From the NCBI RefSeq assembly GCF_003265705.1, contig NW_020313285.1, positions 15,146,383 through 15,210,382 of the forward strand: 64,000 nucleotides of DNA, written 5' to 3'. This stretch comes from Callorhinus ursinus. Its lineage: Eukaryota > Chordata > Mammalia > Carnivora > Otariidae. A program made the position numbers and the translations under genes. A model generated the notes under the pieces. That model ran no database searches, had not been told where the DNA came from, and was given only the letters and a program-made list of their open reading frames with translations. Below, one piece after another: positions 11,001-23,909 of the stretch (the stretch's first letter is position 1; each line of letters starts with the position of its first letter).

Positions 11001-12356
11001 ATGGCACAAATATGGTAATACTGACATTGCTGTGGGACTAAATATGCCCTGATTTTGTGTTTTTCACAATTGGTCCCTCTCATCAGGGCTGATAGGACCT
11101 TTGGAAGAATTTTTCTCTTATACCAGTAATTCCTCAAAGTTCACTGTTTGAGCGCGGAAGTTTTTTCAAGTTTACCTCTGCAGCTCTGCTTATTTCTCTA
11201 TTTCCATTTGTTCTTGCTCAGTTTGTGTAGTCCTGCAATTATGACTACTGCTGCCAGCTAGGACAAAATGTTTGCTCCCACCTGTCCTTCTGGGGCAGGA
11301 TATACTCACCTGGCTATCTGAAGGATTCTCTTGTAGTACTCAGAAGTAATTTACTCTGGTTAATTCCTGTTTCCACTATTAAATATTCCCCCCTCCATTT
11401 CTACAAATCTGTTCATAATGGCCTATTAGCTAGAATTCTTGCTATTTAATTGTTTTATGTTGGTCAATGAATGAAATGATTCTGGACAGTGCCTTATTTC
11501 AGTTCATCTGTAAGACCCCAGGACATTTGCTGAAGATGGCAAACTTTGTTTTAATGCTACGGAATTCATTCATGTCTATTTATAGTGGAAAAGAATGACT
11601 GAGATGATTGGTGGCTTCCTGGCATATTTAGGGGCCCAGGTAGAAAAATTTTCCTGCTGCTTTCAGAAAAACTTTACAATCTAAATTAAGGCTATATCTC
11701 TTTAAATTAAAATGCCAAAAGATAAATCTATATATGCTATAAATTATATTTTTTCAAAATCTGCTCCTTGATAATTTCTTTCATTTTTATAGCATTCCAG
11801 TTTTAATTGACTCAAGATGTGCTGAGAAGGCATAGTATCTATTCTGTTACTGACTCATTGAATGATCTCAAGTATGTCATGTGAGATTTTCAGTGCTCCA
11901 TTAATAAAATGGAACATTAGTATTTATCTTTTTCATGAAAACTAAGAGAATTTTCATATGAAGCATCACTGGCATGGTTGATTTCACCATCCATAATGGT
12001 TCCATTTCTCCTGTATTTTCAAGTTATTTGATGTTATTGTCTGTTTTACAGTTTTCTCTTGTGTTGAAGAGACAATTCTATGACTCTCCATGTCCAGATC
12101 ATTGTAGTACTTAAGGACTGTACATAAAACCATTGACCATCTAGACCTTCACATTATTTCATTATGGAGTCACCAATGACTCCTCAAGCTAGAACGTATA
12201 GGCAAGTTTTGATTGGTACAAATCTAGGAATTTATTTGGAGTACTAAAATGGTTTCTTAATATTATGAAAACATTTCTTCTGGAGTCAAATTAACTGGAT
12301 TCTGTTGATTATATAGTAAAGTTTTCCATAATACTCTCTGTAATAAATGGAAGTTT
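11001..12356. other. Mostly unclassified, with a MIR-like piece at about 11830-11945
   Basis: The segment around 11850-11940 (catgtgagattttcagtgct, then 'aataaaatggaacattagta') follows MIR sense order weakly. Nothing else is recognised. Confidence 0.4.
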
Positions 12357-12369
12357 AAAAATGGATAAC

Positions 12370-13500
12370 CCTAGGGAGGGTGGCAGGAAGATGGTGGCCA
12401 AGTAGGAGGACCCTAGGCTCATCTCCTCTGGATGAACACAACTAGATAACTATCAAATCATCCTAAATATCCTAGAAATCAACCTGAAGACTGACAGAAC
12501 AAACTCCATAACTAAAGGGAGAGAAGAGTCCACATCAAAGAAAGTAGGAAGTGCAGAGATATGGTTTAGGGAACAACCGGAATGCGGGTGCTGTAGAGTG
12601 AGGGAGCAGTGAGCACAGAAAAGGGTGAGAGAGAGTAGAGCACAGAGAGGAACGCACAATGACAGCATTTCCCCAAAGCCACTGACTGAGAAAATGAAGA
12701 GGGGCTAATTTTTATGAATTCTTGTAACCAGTGTGACTTAAAACCCAGAGTTCTAAAGGTCCACAGGTTTGGCTGGGATAGAGCCTGGAGGGCACCGCCC
12801 TGCACCTAGAGAGAAGGCACACAAACAACCCAGAGTCAGACTGCACTGAAACAGCAATTTGAAGAATGCCTGGGGCACACAGGAGGGAGATTATTCACTC
12901 TTCTTGGACCCAGAGCATCCCTGAGAAGCAGCGTTAATGGAGACCCCTCTGGGGAAAAGGAGTGGCCAGCACCATTTTTCTCCCCTGCCCCTCACCTTAA
13001 ACATGGAGCCACCTGTGGGAAGCAGTGCAGCACCAGCACAGGTTGCTGCAGTTGCTCACACCAAGTCCCATACTCCTACCCTCTGGAGGGACTGCCCGTC
13101 TCAGCCAAGCTTGCCTCAGTCCCAGCCCAGGAGGCCTCCTCCCTGGAAGACCAGCAGAAACCCCTACGCACACCATGTTGCCTGACTACAGGTTTCTGCA
13201 GGGCGTCAGGTCTAGTAGAAGTAGCAGGTCTCATTTAACAAGCAGACCAGAGCACACCTGGCCAAGGACCCAACACTGCCCACGGCAGGCAGGGAGAGCC
13301 TCTGCAGACGACTGGCCTGAAGGATAGAGCCGCCAAAACACAATAGCAGAGCACAGACAGCACACACCAGACACATTCCCTGAAGAGCCAAGCCCTGGAC
13401 GCTACATGACCTTTTCTTCCTAAAGCCATTACTCTCAGGAGCAGGAAGCATAACTGCTTTTTCTAACACAGAGAAGAAAGCAGAGACTTAGACAAGATGC
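12370..13500 (+). promoter_or_regulatory. L1 5' UTR (remnant internal promoter region)
   Basis: About 1.1 kb upstream of the ORF1 remnant and the most GC-rich part of this L1, notably 12950-13330. In L1 elements this region holds the internal RNA polymerase II promoter; activity here is not implied. Short open frames on both strands within it have no domains. Confidence 0.6.
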
Positions 13501-13524
13501 CATGATGGAGGAATATCATCCCAA

Positions 13525-14420
13525 ATGGAAGAAGACAGAGTCACAGCCAGAAATCTAAGCAAAACAAATCTAAGTAACATGCCTGATGGAGAATTTAAAA
13601 TGATAATCATAAGGATACTCTCTGGGCTTAAGAAAAGAATAGAAGACATCGGTGAGATCCTTACCATAGAGATAAGAAAGTTTAAAAAGAATCAGTCAGA
13701 AATGAAGAATGCAATAACTCAGATTGGAAATAGGCTTGATGCAATGAACAGCAGTCTGGAAGAAGCAGAAGAATGAATAGGTAATATAGAAGATAAAATA
13801 GTGGAAGATAATAAAGCTGAACAAAAGAGAGAAAGAATTATGAGAAACAAGAATAGACTTAGGGAACTCAGTGGATCCCTCAAACATAATAACATTCGTT
13901 CATATCACACCATATGAATGTCATTCTTACATAGGACAGGCTATCACAGGATATTAGTGTCATGTGAATATCTTCTTCCCAGAAGAAGAAGAGAGAGAAA
14001 AGGGGACAGAAAATTTATTTGAGGAAATAATAGCTGAAAACTTCCCTAATCTGGGGAAGGAAACCATATCCAGATCCAGGAGGCACAGAGAACTCTCATC
14101 AAAATTAACAAAAGCAGTCTAGCACCAACACGTACTATAATTAAATTTGCAAAATATAGCGATAAAGACAAAATTTCAAAAGCAGCAAGACAAAAGAAGT
14201 CCTTAACTTACAAAGGAAGACTCATAAAGCCAGCTGCAGAGTTTTCAAAAGAAACTTGGCAAGCCGTAAGAGAGTGGCATGATATATTTAAAGTGCTGAA
14301 TGGGGAAAATCTGCAGCCAAAAATATCCTACCCTGCAAGGCTATCACTTAGAATAGAGAGATAAAGAGTTTCCCAGACAAACAAAACTGAAAGGAGTTCA
14401 TGACCACTAAACCAGCCCTG
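13525..14420 (+). pseudogene. L1 ORF1 remnant
   Basis: ORF1p is the L1 RNA-binding chaperone, forming trimers through an N-terminal coiled coil. The open part (13525-13776, 83 codons) is charged and heptad-like (GLKKRIEDIGEILTIEIRKF, then a KN/E-rich stretch), as expected for the coiled coil. It ends at an early stop. After a diverged stretch that includes 13890-13990, the homologous region resumes near 13995 with the C-terminal part (for example 'ataatagctgaaaacttccc' and 'gcaagccgtaagagagtggc'). It is broken by stops and possibly a small foreign segment at about 13890-13980. Confidence 0.75.
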
Positions 14421-16646
14421 CAAGAAATATTAAAGGGGACTCTTTGAGTGGCAAGGAGAGACCACAAGTGACAAAGACAAGAAAAGGTAGAGAAAATCTC
14501 CAGAAACAATGACAAAACAAGTAATAAAATGGCACTAAATACATGTCTATCAATAATTACTCTGAATGTAAATGGACTAAATGCTCCAATAAAAGACATA
14601 CAGTGTCAGAATGGATAAAAAAGCAAGACCCATCTATATGCTGCCTACCAGAGACTCATTTTAGATCTAAAGACACCTGCAGAATGAAAGTGAGGGGTTG
14701 GAGAAATATTTATCACAAATGGACATCAAAAGAAAGCCAGAGTAGCAGTATTTCTATTGGACAAACTAAACTTTAAAACAAAGACCGTAACAAGAGAGCA
14801 AAAAGGGCACTATATGGTAATAAATGGGACAGTCCAAAAGATCTACCAAATTGTTCTACCATTCTACCCATTCCCCTTTATTATCCATTCTACCCAACAT
14901 AGTAGTAGCCAAATACATAAAACAATAACAAAGATGAAGAACTAACTGATAATAATACAAGAATAGAAGGAGACTTTAACTCCCCACTTACAGTGGAGGA
15001 CAGATCATCTAAACAGAAAATAAACAAGGAAACAATGGACCAGATGGACTTAACTGGTATATTCTGAACATTCCACCCTAAAATAGCAGAATACACATTC
15101 TTTTCAAATGCACATGGGACATTCTCCAGAATAGATGACATCTTAGGTCACAAATCAAGCCTCAACAAATACAAAAAAGATTAAGTTCATACCATGCATT
15201 TTTTTCTGACCACAGTACTGTGAAACTTGAGGTCAACCACAAGAAAAAATTTGAAAAGACCACAAATATATGGACGTTAAACAATATGCTACTAAGCAAT
15301 GAATTAGAAATCAAAGAAATTTAAAAATACATGAAAACACAATGGTCCAAAACCTTTGGGATACAGCACAATTGTCCTAAGAGGGAGGTATAAAACAATA
15401 CAGGCCTACCTTAAGAAGCAAGAAAAATCTCAGATAAACTGCCTAACTTTACACCTAAGGGAGCTAGAAAGAATAACAAATGAAGCCTAAAGCCGGCAGA
15501 AGGAAGGAAATAATAGAGATTAGAGCAGAAATAAATGATATAGAAAAAAAAAAAAGCAACAGAACAGATCAATGACCAGGAGCTGGTCATTTTTTCATTG
15601 AAAAAGTTAATAAAATTGATAAATCTCTAGCCAGAACTATGAAAAAGAAAAACCCAAATAAATCAGAAATCAGAGAGGAGAAATAACCAACACCACAGAA
15701 ATACAAACTTAGAGCATTATGAAAAACTGTATGCCAACAAATTAGACAACCTAGAAGAAATGGATGAATTCCTAGAAACATATAAGCTACCAAAACTGAA
15801 ACAGAAAGAAACAGAAAACTTAACAGACCAATAACAAAGAAATTGAATCAATAATCAAAAATCTCCCAACAAAGAAAAGTCCAGGGCCAGAAGACTTCAC
15901 AGGAGTATTACACCACATATTTAAAGAAGAGTAAATAGCTATTCCTCTCAAACTATTCCAAAAAATAGAAAAGGGAGGAAAACTTCCAAATTCATTCTAT
16001 GAGGCCAGCATTACCCTGATACCAAAATCAGATAAAGACTCCACTAAAAAAGAGAACTATAGGCCAATATCCCTATGAACATGGATGCAAAAATTCTCTG
16101 TAAAATACTAGCAAACTAAATCCAACAAAAAAATACATTAAAAGAGTCATTCACCACATCAAGTATATTTATTTCTGGGTTCCAAGAGTGGTTCAATATT
16201 TACAAATCAATCAGTATGACACACCACATTAATGAAAGAGAGGATAAGAACCATATGATCCCTTTAAACAGATACAGAAAAGGCATTTGACAAAGTACAA
16301 CATCCATTCATGATAAAAAAATCCTTAACAAAGTAGGTTAAGAGAAAACAAAGTTCAACATAATAAAGGCCATCTATGAAAAACCCACAGTTAATATCAT
16401 CCTCAGTGAGGAACAAATAAGAGCTTTTCCTCTATGGTCAGGAACAAGACAGGAATGTCCACTCTCAACACTGTTATTTAACATAGTCCTGGAAGTCCTA
16501 GCCACAGCAGTCAGTAAATAAATAAATAATAAATAAGTAAATAGCATCCACATCGGCAGGGAAGAAGTAAAACTTTCACTATTTGTAGATAACATGAAAT
16601 TCTATATAGAAAGCCCAAAAGATTTCACAAAAAAATTGTTAGCACT

Positions 16647-17015
16647 ATGGTGAGTGCTTGTTAGCACTATGGTGAGTGCTGTGAATTGTGCAAGACTGTT
16701 GAATCACAGATCTGTACCTCTGAAACAAATAATGCAATATATGTTAAGAAAAAAAAAAAGCTAGCAGGAGGGGAAGAATGAAGGGGGGAAATCAGAGGGG
16801 GAGACGAACCATGAGAGACGATGGACTCTGAAAAACAAACTGAGGGTTCTAGAGGGGAGAGGGTGGGGGGATGGGTTAGCCTGGTGATGGCTATTAAAGA
16901 GGGCATGTTCTGTGTGGAGCACTGGGTGTTATGCACAAACAATGAATCATGGAACACTACATCAAAAACTAATATGTAATGTATGGTGATTAACATAACA
17001 ATAAAAAAATTTAAA
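16647..17015 (+). mobile_element. Nested young L1 3' UTR fragment
   Basis: A 5'-truncated insertion inside the ORF2 remnant. It has the young carnivore L1 3' UTR: 'acctctgaaacaaataatgc', 'aaactgagggttctagaggg', 'atgggttagcctggtgatgg', 'gaatcatggaacactacatc' and a terminal 'gattaacataacaataaaaa'. The same UTR occurs at 32833, 34131, 35196 and 58338. Host L1 sequence resumes at about 17016. The flanks (aaaaattgttagcact, and aaaaatttggtatcact) look like a decayed TSD. A 22-bp perfect tandem duplication sits across the 5' junction. Confidence 0.9.
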
Positions 17016-18051
17016 GAAAAATTTGGTATCACTGATGCACAAATTCAGTAAAGTTGCAGGATACAAAATCAACATACAGACATCTGTTGCATTTCTGTAC
17101 ACCAATAATGAAGAAGCAGAAAGAGAAATTAAGGAGTCAGTCCCATTTACAATTCCACCAAAAACCATAAGATACCTACGAATAAAAGACCTATACTCTG
17201 AAAACTATAAAACACTGATGAAAGAAATTGATGAGGAAAAAAAATTGAAGAGCACACACAAAGAAATGGAAAGACATTCCATGCTCATGGATTTTAAGAA
17301 CAAATATTGTTAAAATGTCTATACTCCCCAAAGGAACCTACACGTTTAATGAAATCCCTATCAAAATAACAACAGCAGTTTTCACAGAGCTAGAACAAAC
17401 AATCCTAAAATTTGTATGGAAAAACAAAAGACTCCGGACAACCAAAGCAATCTTGGAAAAGAAAGGCAAAGCTGAAGTCATCATAATTCCAGACTTCAAG
17501 TTGTATTACAAAGCTGTAGTCATCAAAACAATATTCTACTGGCACAAAAATAGACACATAGATCAATGGAACAGAATAGAAAACCCAATAATGAACCCAC
17601 AGCTATATGGTCAATTAATCTTTGACAAAGTGGGAAAGAATATCCAATGGTAACAAGACTGTCTCTTCAACACATAGTGTTGGGAAAACTGGACGCCAAC
17701 ATGCAAAAGAATGAAAGTGGACCACTTTCTTACACCATACACAGAAATAAATTCAAATTGGATGAAAGGCCTAAATATGAGACATGAAACCATTAAAATC
17801 CTAGAGCTGAACACAGGCAGTAACCTCTTTGACACTGGCTGTAGAAACTTTTTACTAGATATATCTCCTGAGGCAAGGGAAACAAAAGCAAAACTGAACT
17901 ATTGGGACTTCATAAAAATAAAAACTTTTACACAGCAAAGAAAACAATCAAAACTAAAAGGCAACCAGCATATGGAATGGGAGAAGGTATTTGCAAGTGA
18001 CATATCTCATAAAGGGTTAGTATCCAAAATAAATAAAGAACTTATAAAACT

Positions 18052-18242
18052 TGGGGCGCCTGGGTGGCTCAGTTGTTAAGCATCTGCATTTGGTTCAGGT
18101 CATGATCCCAGGGTCCTGCGATCGAGCCCCGTATCGGGCTCCCTGCTCAGCGGGAAACCTACTTCTCCCTCTCCCACTCCCCCTGCTGTGTTCCCACTCT
18201 TGCTATCTCTCTCTGTCAGATAAATAAACAAAATCTTAAAAA
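18052..18242 (+). mobile_element. CAN SINE inside the L1
   Basis: Sense SINE ('ggggcgcctgggtggctcag' to 'aaaatcttaaaaa'), bounded by an exact 17-bp TSD aaagaacttataaaact at 18035-18051 and 18243-18259. It interrupts the ORF2 C-terminal region, so it is younger than the host L1. Confidence 0.97.
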
Positions 18243-19417
18243 AAAGAACTTATAAAACTCTATACCCACAAAACAAATAATCCAATTAAAAAATGGGCAG
18301 AAGACATAAATAGACATTTTTCCACAGAAGACATCCAGATGGCAAACAGACATATGAAAAGATGCTCAACATCACTAATCAGGGAAATGCAAATCAAAAC
18401 CACAGTGAGATATCACCTCACACCTGTCAGAATGGCTATTATCAGAAAGACAAGCAATAACAAGTATTAGCAAGGATGTGCAGAAAGGGGAACCCTGGTG
18501 CAGTGTTGGTGGGAATGCAAACTGTTACAGGTACTCTGGAAAACAGTTTGGAGGTTCCCCCAAAAAATTATAGCTAGTGCTACCCTATGATCCAGCAATT
18601 GTGCTACTGGGTATTTACCCAAAGAATACGAAAATACTAATTCAAAGGGATACATGCACCCCAGTGTACATAGCAGCATTATCTACAATAGCTAAACTGT
18701 GGAAACAGCTCAAGTGTCCATCACCTGATGAATTAATAAAGAAGGTGTGACTATATATACAATGGAATATTACCCAGCTTCAAAAAGAATGAAATGTTGC
18801 CATGTGCAACAACACGGATGGAGCTAGAGAGTATTATGGTAAGCGAAATAAGTCAGACAGAGACAAATGCAATATGATTTAACTCATATATGGAATTTAA
18901 GAAACAAAAGAAATGAGCAAAGAGGAAAAAAAGAGAGAGGCAAATCAAGAAACAGACTCTTAATTATAGAGAACAAACTGATGGTTACCAGAGGAGTGGT
19001 GGGTAGGGAGATGGGGATAATAGGTGATGGGGATTGAAGAGTGCACTTGTCATGAACACCCCGTGTTGTATGGAAGTGTTGACTCACTGTATTGTACACC
19101 TGACACTAATATTACATGGTATATTAACTAACTGGAACTTAAATAAAACTTTTAAAAAATATAAAAAACAACACTAAAAAAATTGGATTACAGCAGAGAA
19201 ATCTGATACCAAAACTGTATTTCTTTGAACTTTCTTCAGGTGCATTCTTTGTCCTTTATGAAATTACAGTTGAATAAGAATTATTTTTATTTTACGTCAC
19301 ATGATACTGAATCTAATTGTATGTACTACTGCTGTTCTTTTTCTTTGCCAAAGATGTTCTAGAACCTTGATAACATTTCAGGGCAAAGCATGATTCAAAA
19401 AAGTTACTGTAACTAAC

Positions 19418-20915
19418 ATATAGATCAATGGAACAGAATAGAGATCCCAGAAATAAACCCATACATATATGGTCAATTAATTTATGAAAAAAGTGCCAAC
19501 AAAACACAATGGGGAAAGGACAGTCTTCAATAAATGATGTTGGGGAAACTGGACAGCCACATGCAAAAGAATGAAATCACTGGACCATAAATTTTACACC
19601 ATCCACAAAAATCAACTCAAAGTGGACTAATGACTTGAACAAAGACCTGAAACCATAGAACTCCTAGAAGAAAATATAGACAGTAAGCTCCTTAACATTG
19701 GTCTTGGCAAAGATTTTTTTGGATTTGACACCTAAAGTAAAGGCAAGAAAAGCTAAAATAAATGGGACTATATAAAACTACAAAGCTATTTCTGTACAAC
19801 AAAGGAAACCATCAACAAAATGGGAAGGCAACCTATGGGATGGGAGAATATATTTTCAAATCATATATCTGATAAGGGGTTAATATCCATAACAGATAAA
19901 GAACTCTTATAGCTCAACACCAAAAAGGCAAATACTTCTATTTAAAAAATGGGCAAAGGACTTGAATAGACATTTTTTCAAAGAAGACATACAGATGACA
20001 AATAGTCACTTGAAAAAATGCTCAACATCACTAATCGTCAGGGAAATGCAAATCAAAACTATAAGAGATATCATCTCACACCTGTCAGAATGGCTATCAT
20101 CAAGAAGACAAGAAACAACTGTTGGCAAGGATGTGGAGAAAAGGGAAACCTTGTAAGTTGGTTCAGCAATTATGAAAAAACAGTATTGAGATGCCTCAAA
20201 AAATTAACAAAAAGAAGTACCACATAATCCAGCAATTCCACTCTTGGGTTTTTATCCAAAAGAAATGAAAACATTAACTTGAAAAGATGTATGTACCCCC
20301 ACATTCACTGTAGCATTATTTATAATGTCCAACGTATGGAAGCAACCTTAAGTGTCTATCAGTGTACAAATGGGTAAAGAAAAAAATATATATATATACA
20401 CGCACACACAATGAAGTATTATTCACCCATAAAAAATAATGAAATCTTGCCACATGCAACACCAACCGTGGATGGACCTTCAAGGCATTATGCTGAGTGA
20501 AATGAGTCAGGCAGAGAAAGACAAATGCCACATGATCTCACTGATATGTGTAAGCTCAAAAGAAAAACAAACAACCCTCATCAATACAGAGTACAGACTG
20601 ATGGTTGCCAGAGGCAGGAGGCAGAGGAGTACAAACTTCCCATTATAAAATAAGTACATCCTGGGGATGTAATGTACAGCGTGGTGAGTATAGTTAATAA
20701 TACTGTATAGTATGTTTGAAAATTGCTAAGACAGTACTTCATAAAATTCTCATCACAAGAAAAAATATTTGTGTGCTGATGGATAATAACTAGACATTGT
20801 GGTAATCATTTCACAGTGTATACAAATATCAAATCATTATGTTTTATATCTGAAATTAATATAATCTATATATTGATTAGATCTTGAATTTAAAAAATAA
20901 ATAAATTGCCTTGCC
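19418..20915 (+). mobile_element. 5'-truncated L1 (ORF2 3' half and 3' UTR)
   Basis: Starts with 'tagatcaatggaacagaata' of late ORF2 and runs through the C-terminal region ('atgctcaacatcactaatcg', 'ggatgtggagaaaagggaaa') to a 3' UTR containing 'cctggggatgtaatgtacag' and an A-rich end. The 3' UTR differs from the young type and matches an older mammalian L1 (L1MA/L1MB-like). It has stops throughout. The gap to the preceding L1 (19192-19417) holds unclassified DNA. Confidence 0.85.
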
Positions 20916-21569
20916 TGTACAAAAAAAAGAAAGGTTAATGCATTTTACTGTTACAGTTTTCCAATTTTTGTTTTTAAGAACAGCATAGGCTATGCTTTCA
21001 TTCCTTATCTTTTAGAATGGCTTTATTTATAATCATTACAGCTACTACATCCTGGTTGATGGATTTAAATAGCCTTATACTAACTAGACACATTATTTAA
21101 TGGGTAGTGCTAGTATCTCAATTGTCGAAGGTCAAGGTATTATTCCATTGATATTAGGTATTTGCTGATCATTATATAAAAATATTACTTTGTAATTGTA
21201 TCATCATTGTAAGTGGAGAATCTGCTTGATCTTGGAAATAGAATAATTTTTGTTATTATTATGTTATTCTATTATGTAGGCCTTGGAATAATTTGTGGTG
21301 CCTTAATCATACATTAATGAGAAAGGACTATTCTATATATCTATCTATATACATATATCCAAAGCAGTTTTTCTTGAGCTCTTTGGCTATATTTAACTGT
21401 TTGGCAACAAAGTTTTAGAACATTTAAAGTTATAGTCATGCAGAAATTTACTGATTATTCTTATAGGGCTAAGTAAGGCAAGGTAGGTAAACAGACATGC
21501 TTGGAGAGCACAGTGCAGTAACACTTATAGTATTATTTTGGACTCATGAATGTTTAATCTCTTTCTAAT
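20916..21569. other. Unclassified AT-rich DNA
   Basis: No gene or repeat recognised apart from a short TA/TC-rich run at 21336-21360. Confidence 0.55.
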
Positions 21570-21770
21570 TAGAAGTCACTTTAGGTAGTGGTTAAGTTCA
21601 TGGGATCTGGCCTCAGGTTGCTTAGGTTAATTACATGGGATCTAGGCTAACTGCTTCTGTTTAAATTCATGCCCTGCCACTTTCTTGCTATTTGACTTTG
21701 GAGAAATTCCGTAACTTCCATGTATCTCGTTTTTCTCGTCTGTATAATAGAAACATCTGCCTCTTAATTA
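21570..21770 (+). repeat. MIR SINE with an internal duplication
   Basis: Sense MIR: 'taggtagtggttaagttcat', then 'tgccctgccactttcttgct' and 'atttgactttggagaaattc'. The head block recurs 35 bp downstream, with catgggatct at 21599-21608 and again at 21634-21643. Confidence 0.75.
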
Positions 21771-21965
21771 ATCGCCCTTACTCTTCTGCTCTAATATGTA
21801 CTTCAGTTTCATTGGTTCCTTATTTCTCTCATGATAAGTCCAATATGTATTTTTTTTTGTAAGATTGGCTAATCCCAAGAAGTAGACCATAATTAGAAAA
21901 ATTATATCAGTTGGGGTTCAGTCAGGAAAGTGGAACCACTATGAATGATATGAAAAAAGAGATTA

Positions 21966-22170
21966 GGGGCACCTGGGTGGCTCAGTCATAAGCATCTGCC
22001 TTTGGCTCAGGTCATGATCCCAGGACCCTGGAATCGAACCCCACATCGGGCTCACTGCTTAGCAGGGAGTCTGCTTCTCCCTTTCCCTCTGCTGCTTCCC
22101 CTGATTGTTCTCTCTCCCTCTCTCCCTCTCTTTCCCTGTCAGATAAATAAATAAAAAATCTTTAAAAAAA
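21966..22170 (+). mobile_element. CAN SINE
   Basis: Sense SINE, 'ggggcacctgggtggctcag' to 'aaaaatctttaaaaaaag'. A clear target duplication is not visible. Confidence 0.93.
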
Positions 22171-22429
22171 GTTTATTCTAGTAAAAATTTAATATTGTTT
22201 TACACATGAATGGGTTTTGAATTCTAGCTAGTACTTTTCTGTTTATTTTGAGATCTTTATTTCATTTATATGAATTAAGTGGATTAGGGTGAAAGAATAA
22301 AACATCAGAAATGTCCCAGGTACATTTGATGATATATTTATTATAAAATTGTCATTTTAAATCAGTGTAAAAAAATATAAAGTATTCAATAAATAGTTTT
22401 GAGGAAATTGATTATCCATTAGGAAGGAA

Positions 22430-23420
22430 ATAAGGTTATATTTCTACTACATGTTTTTCACAAAAATAATTCCTATATTTGATAAAGGCTTTATATCAAA
22501 AACCTAAACTATAAGAGTAATAGTAGAAGACATATGACTATGATTATGACTTGGGACAAGATACACCTTATTAGACAAGGTGTAACAGCTGTAAAGAAAA
22601 CACCCAATAAATTGAATGTAATACTAGAGGATAAAATGATATAATAAACAACAGACTGGGGTAAAGTATTAGCAATATATGTAATAGAAATTGGATTCAT
22701 ATCAAGACTATATAAAAATTCTAGAAGTCAAGAAGAAAAGAGAGATAAAACCAGTAAGAAAGTTGAAAAAAGGCTACATAAGGAGTGGTACATAGGGAAT
22801 TGATAGTGGTTACCTGTTATAAGGGACCTAGGATTTAGAGTAGTAATCAAAGAGAGATTTAGTTTTGTGTATAGCATTATGATTTTTATAAGAATACTGT
22901 ATTCATGAATTACTTGTTCTTTATTCTAGATATTCTTCGTCTTTATATGTGGAGCAAATAATTTACTTAGCTGTTTCTAATTAGGGACAATTAATTAATT
23001 TCTAAATTTTTGCTGTCCAAAGACTACTGCAATGAATATCCTTTATATATCTCTTTAGGAACATGAGGGAGATTTTTCCTTAAGATAGATTCTAAAAATG
23101 GAATTGCTGGCTCATAGTATACTCTCATGTTTAAAGTTTAGAAGGTATGGCCAAATTGCTTTACAAAGTGCATGTGACAGTTTTATTCTATCAGTATATG
23201 TCTGTTTTAGTTTTTCTACACTCCTGCCAACAGTTGATATACTCATTCAAAATAAAAAATATGACAGCTCAATAGAAATATGGGCAAAGGCTCTGAATAA
23301 TCACTTAGAGAAAAACAAACAATGGCCAGTAAACATATGAAATTATGTTTGTTCTCACTGCTAATCATGAAAATACAAAATATAACAACTGTGAGTTACC
23401 TTTTTTCAACCATCTGTTTG
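22430..23420. mobile_element. Mosaic of old L1 fragments on both strands
   Basis: 22430-22790 reads as old L1 ORF2 on the plus strand (an 'acagactggggtaaagtatt' then 'agcaatatatgtaat' landmark). 22930-23250 is antisense ('aaaaatggaattgctggctc', then 'ccaaattgctttacaaagtg' and 'ctcctgccaacag'). 23255-23420 returns to plus ('aatatgggcaaaggctctga', then 'aatggccagtaaacatatga'). The order suggests one L1 disrupted by an inverted piece, or two old insertions. Confidence 0.6.
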
Positions 23421-23726
23421 TCAAAAATTTAAAAAAAAAAGTCCCTAGGATTTTAGAGAATGCATGCCAGTATTTTCACTATCCAGCAAAGTGAGATAAA
23501 AGACTTCGCATTTTTTGAAATTAGAATAAAGTTTCACTTAAAATAGTAGAGAAATGGCCCATGGAACTTGTACAGAGAAGTGAATAAAGAGCAATCAAAT
23601 GTTATTGGAAGCCAAATACGGCCAGGCTCTGTCAGCAGACCTCAGGCAGCAGGGCCCTCCCAGCTTCCTATTATTACCATCAAAGTGAATGGAAGGGGAA
23701 AAAACTAAGTCTACTTACTAAGAATT

Positions 23727-23772
23727 CACACACACACACACTCACACACACACACACTCACACACACACACA
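23727..23772. repeat. (CA)n microsatellite with CT interruptions
   Basis: Three CA runs separated by 'ctca' interruptions, about 46 bp. An A/T homopolymer (a run of about 20 T) follows at about 23888. Confidence 0.95.
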
Positions 23773-23909
23773 AGAACTGGATAGAGGAGTTCACATCTTA
23801 GTGGTCATTGTAGATGATGTTGTGGAGTCGGGTTGAAATATTAGTGACCCATGGGGAAAAATTAGTGATTGAGAATCTCCTGGATTTTTTTTTTTTTTTT
23901 TTTTTGAGA

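Larger units (their letters stand above)
14529..18950 (+). pseudogene. L1 ORF2 remnant (endonuclease and reverse transcriptase)
   Basis: ORF2p nicks DNA and reverse-transcribes L1 RNA at the nick. The start at 14529 gives the family-typical N-terminus (ITLNVNGLNA). A frameshift follows within 60 bp, and the endonuclease reads on in another frame (SEWIKKQDPSICC, then the ETHF catalytic-glutamate motif) to a stop at 14776. The reverse-transcriptase FADD motif lies near 16580 and reads FVDN, so the second catalytic aspartate is replaced. C-terminal pieces are open at 17023-17313, 17315-17653 and 17711-18051. Two nested insertions and many stops make it non-functional. Confidence 0.8.
12370..19175 (+). 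mobile_element. Near full-length L1 retrotransposon, inactive
   Basis: The only L1 here that keeps a 5' end. In order: a 5' UTR starting near 'gtggcaggaagatggtggcc', an ORF1 remnant, an ORF2 remnant, and a 3' UTR ending in an A-rich tail. Without its two nested insertions (a young L1 3' end at 16647-17015 and a CAN SINE at 18052-18242) it is about 6.2 kb, a normal mammalian L1 length. Its flanks look like a decayed target duplication (aaaaatggataac at 12357-12369, and aaaaattggattac ending at 19191). Stops and frameshifts in both reading frames show it cannot move. Confidence 0.9.

Noticed and set aside
13025..13469. Overlapping open frames of 64-100 codons on both strands
   Set aside because: They come from the GC-rich L1 5' UTR and have no coding signature.
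23727..23772. Interrupted CA repeats resembling a short array
   Set aside because: A simple microsatellite with point interruptions; no spacers or palindromic repeats, so not CRISPR-like.
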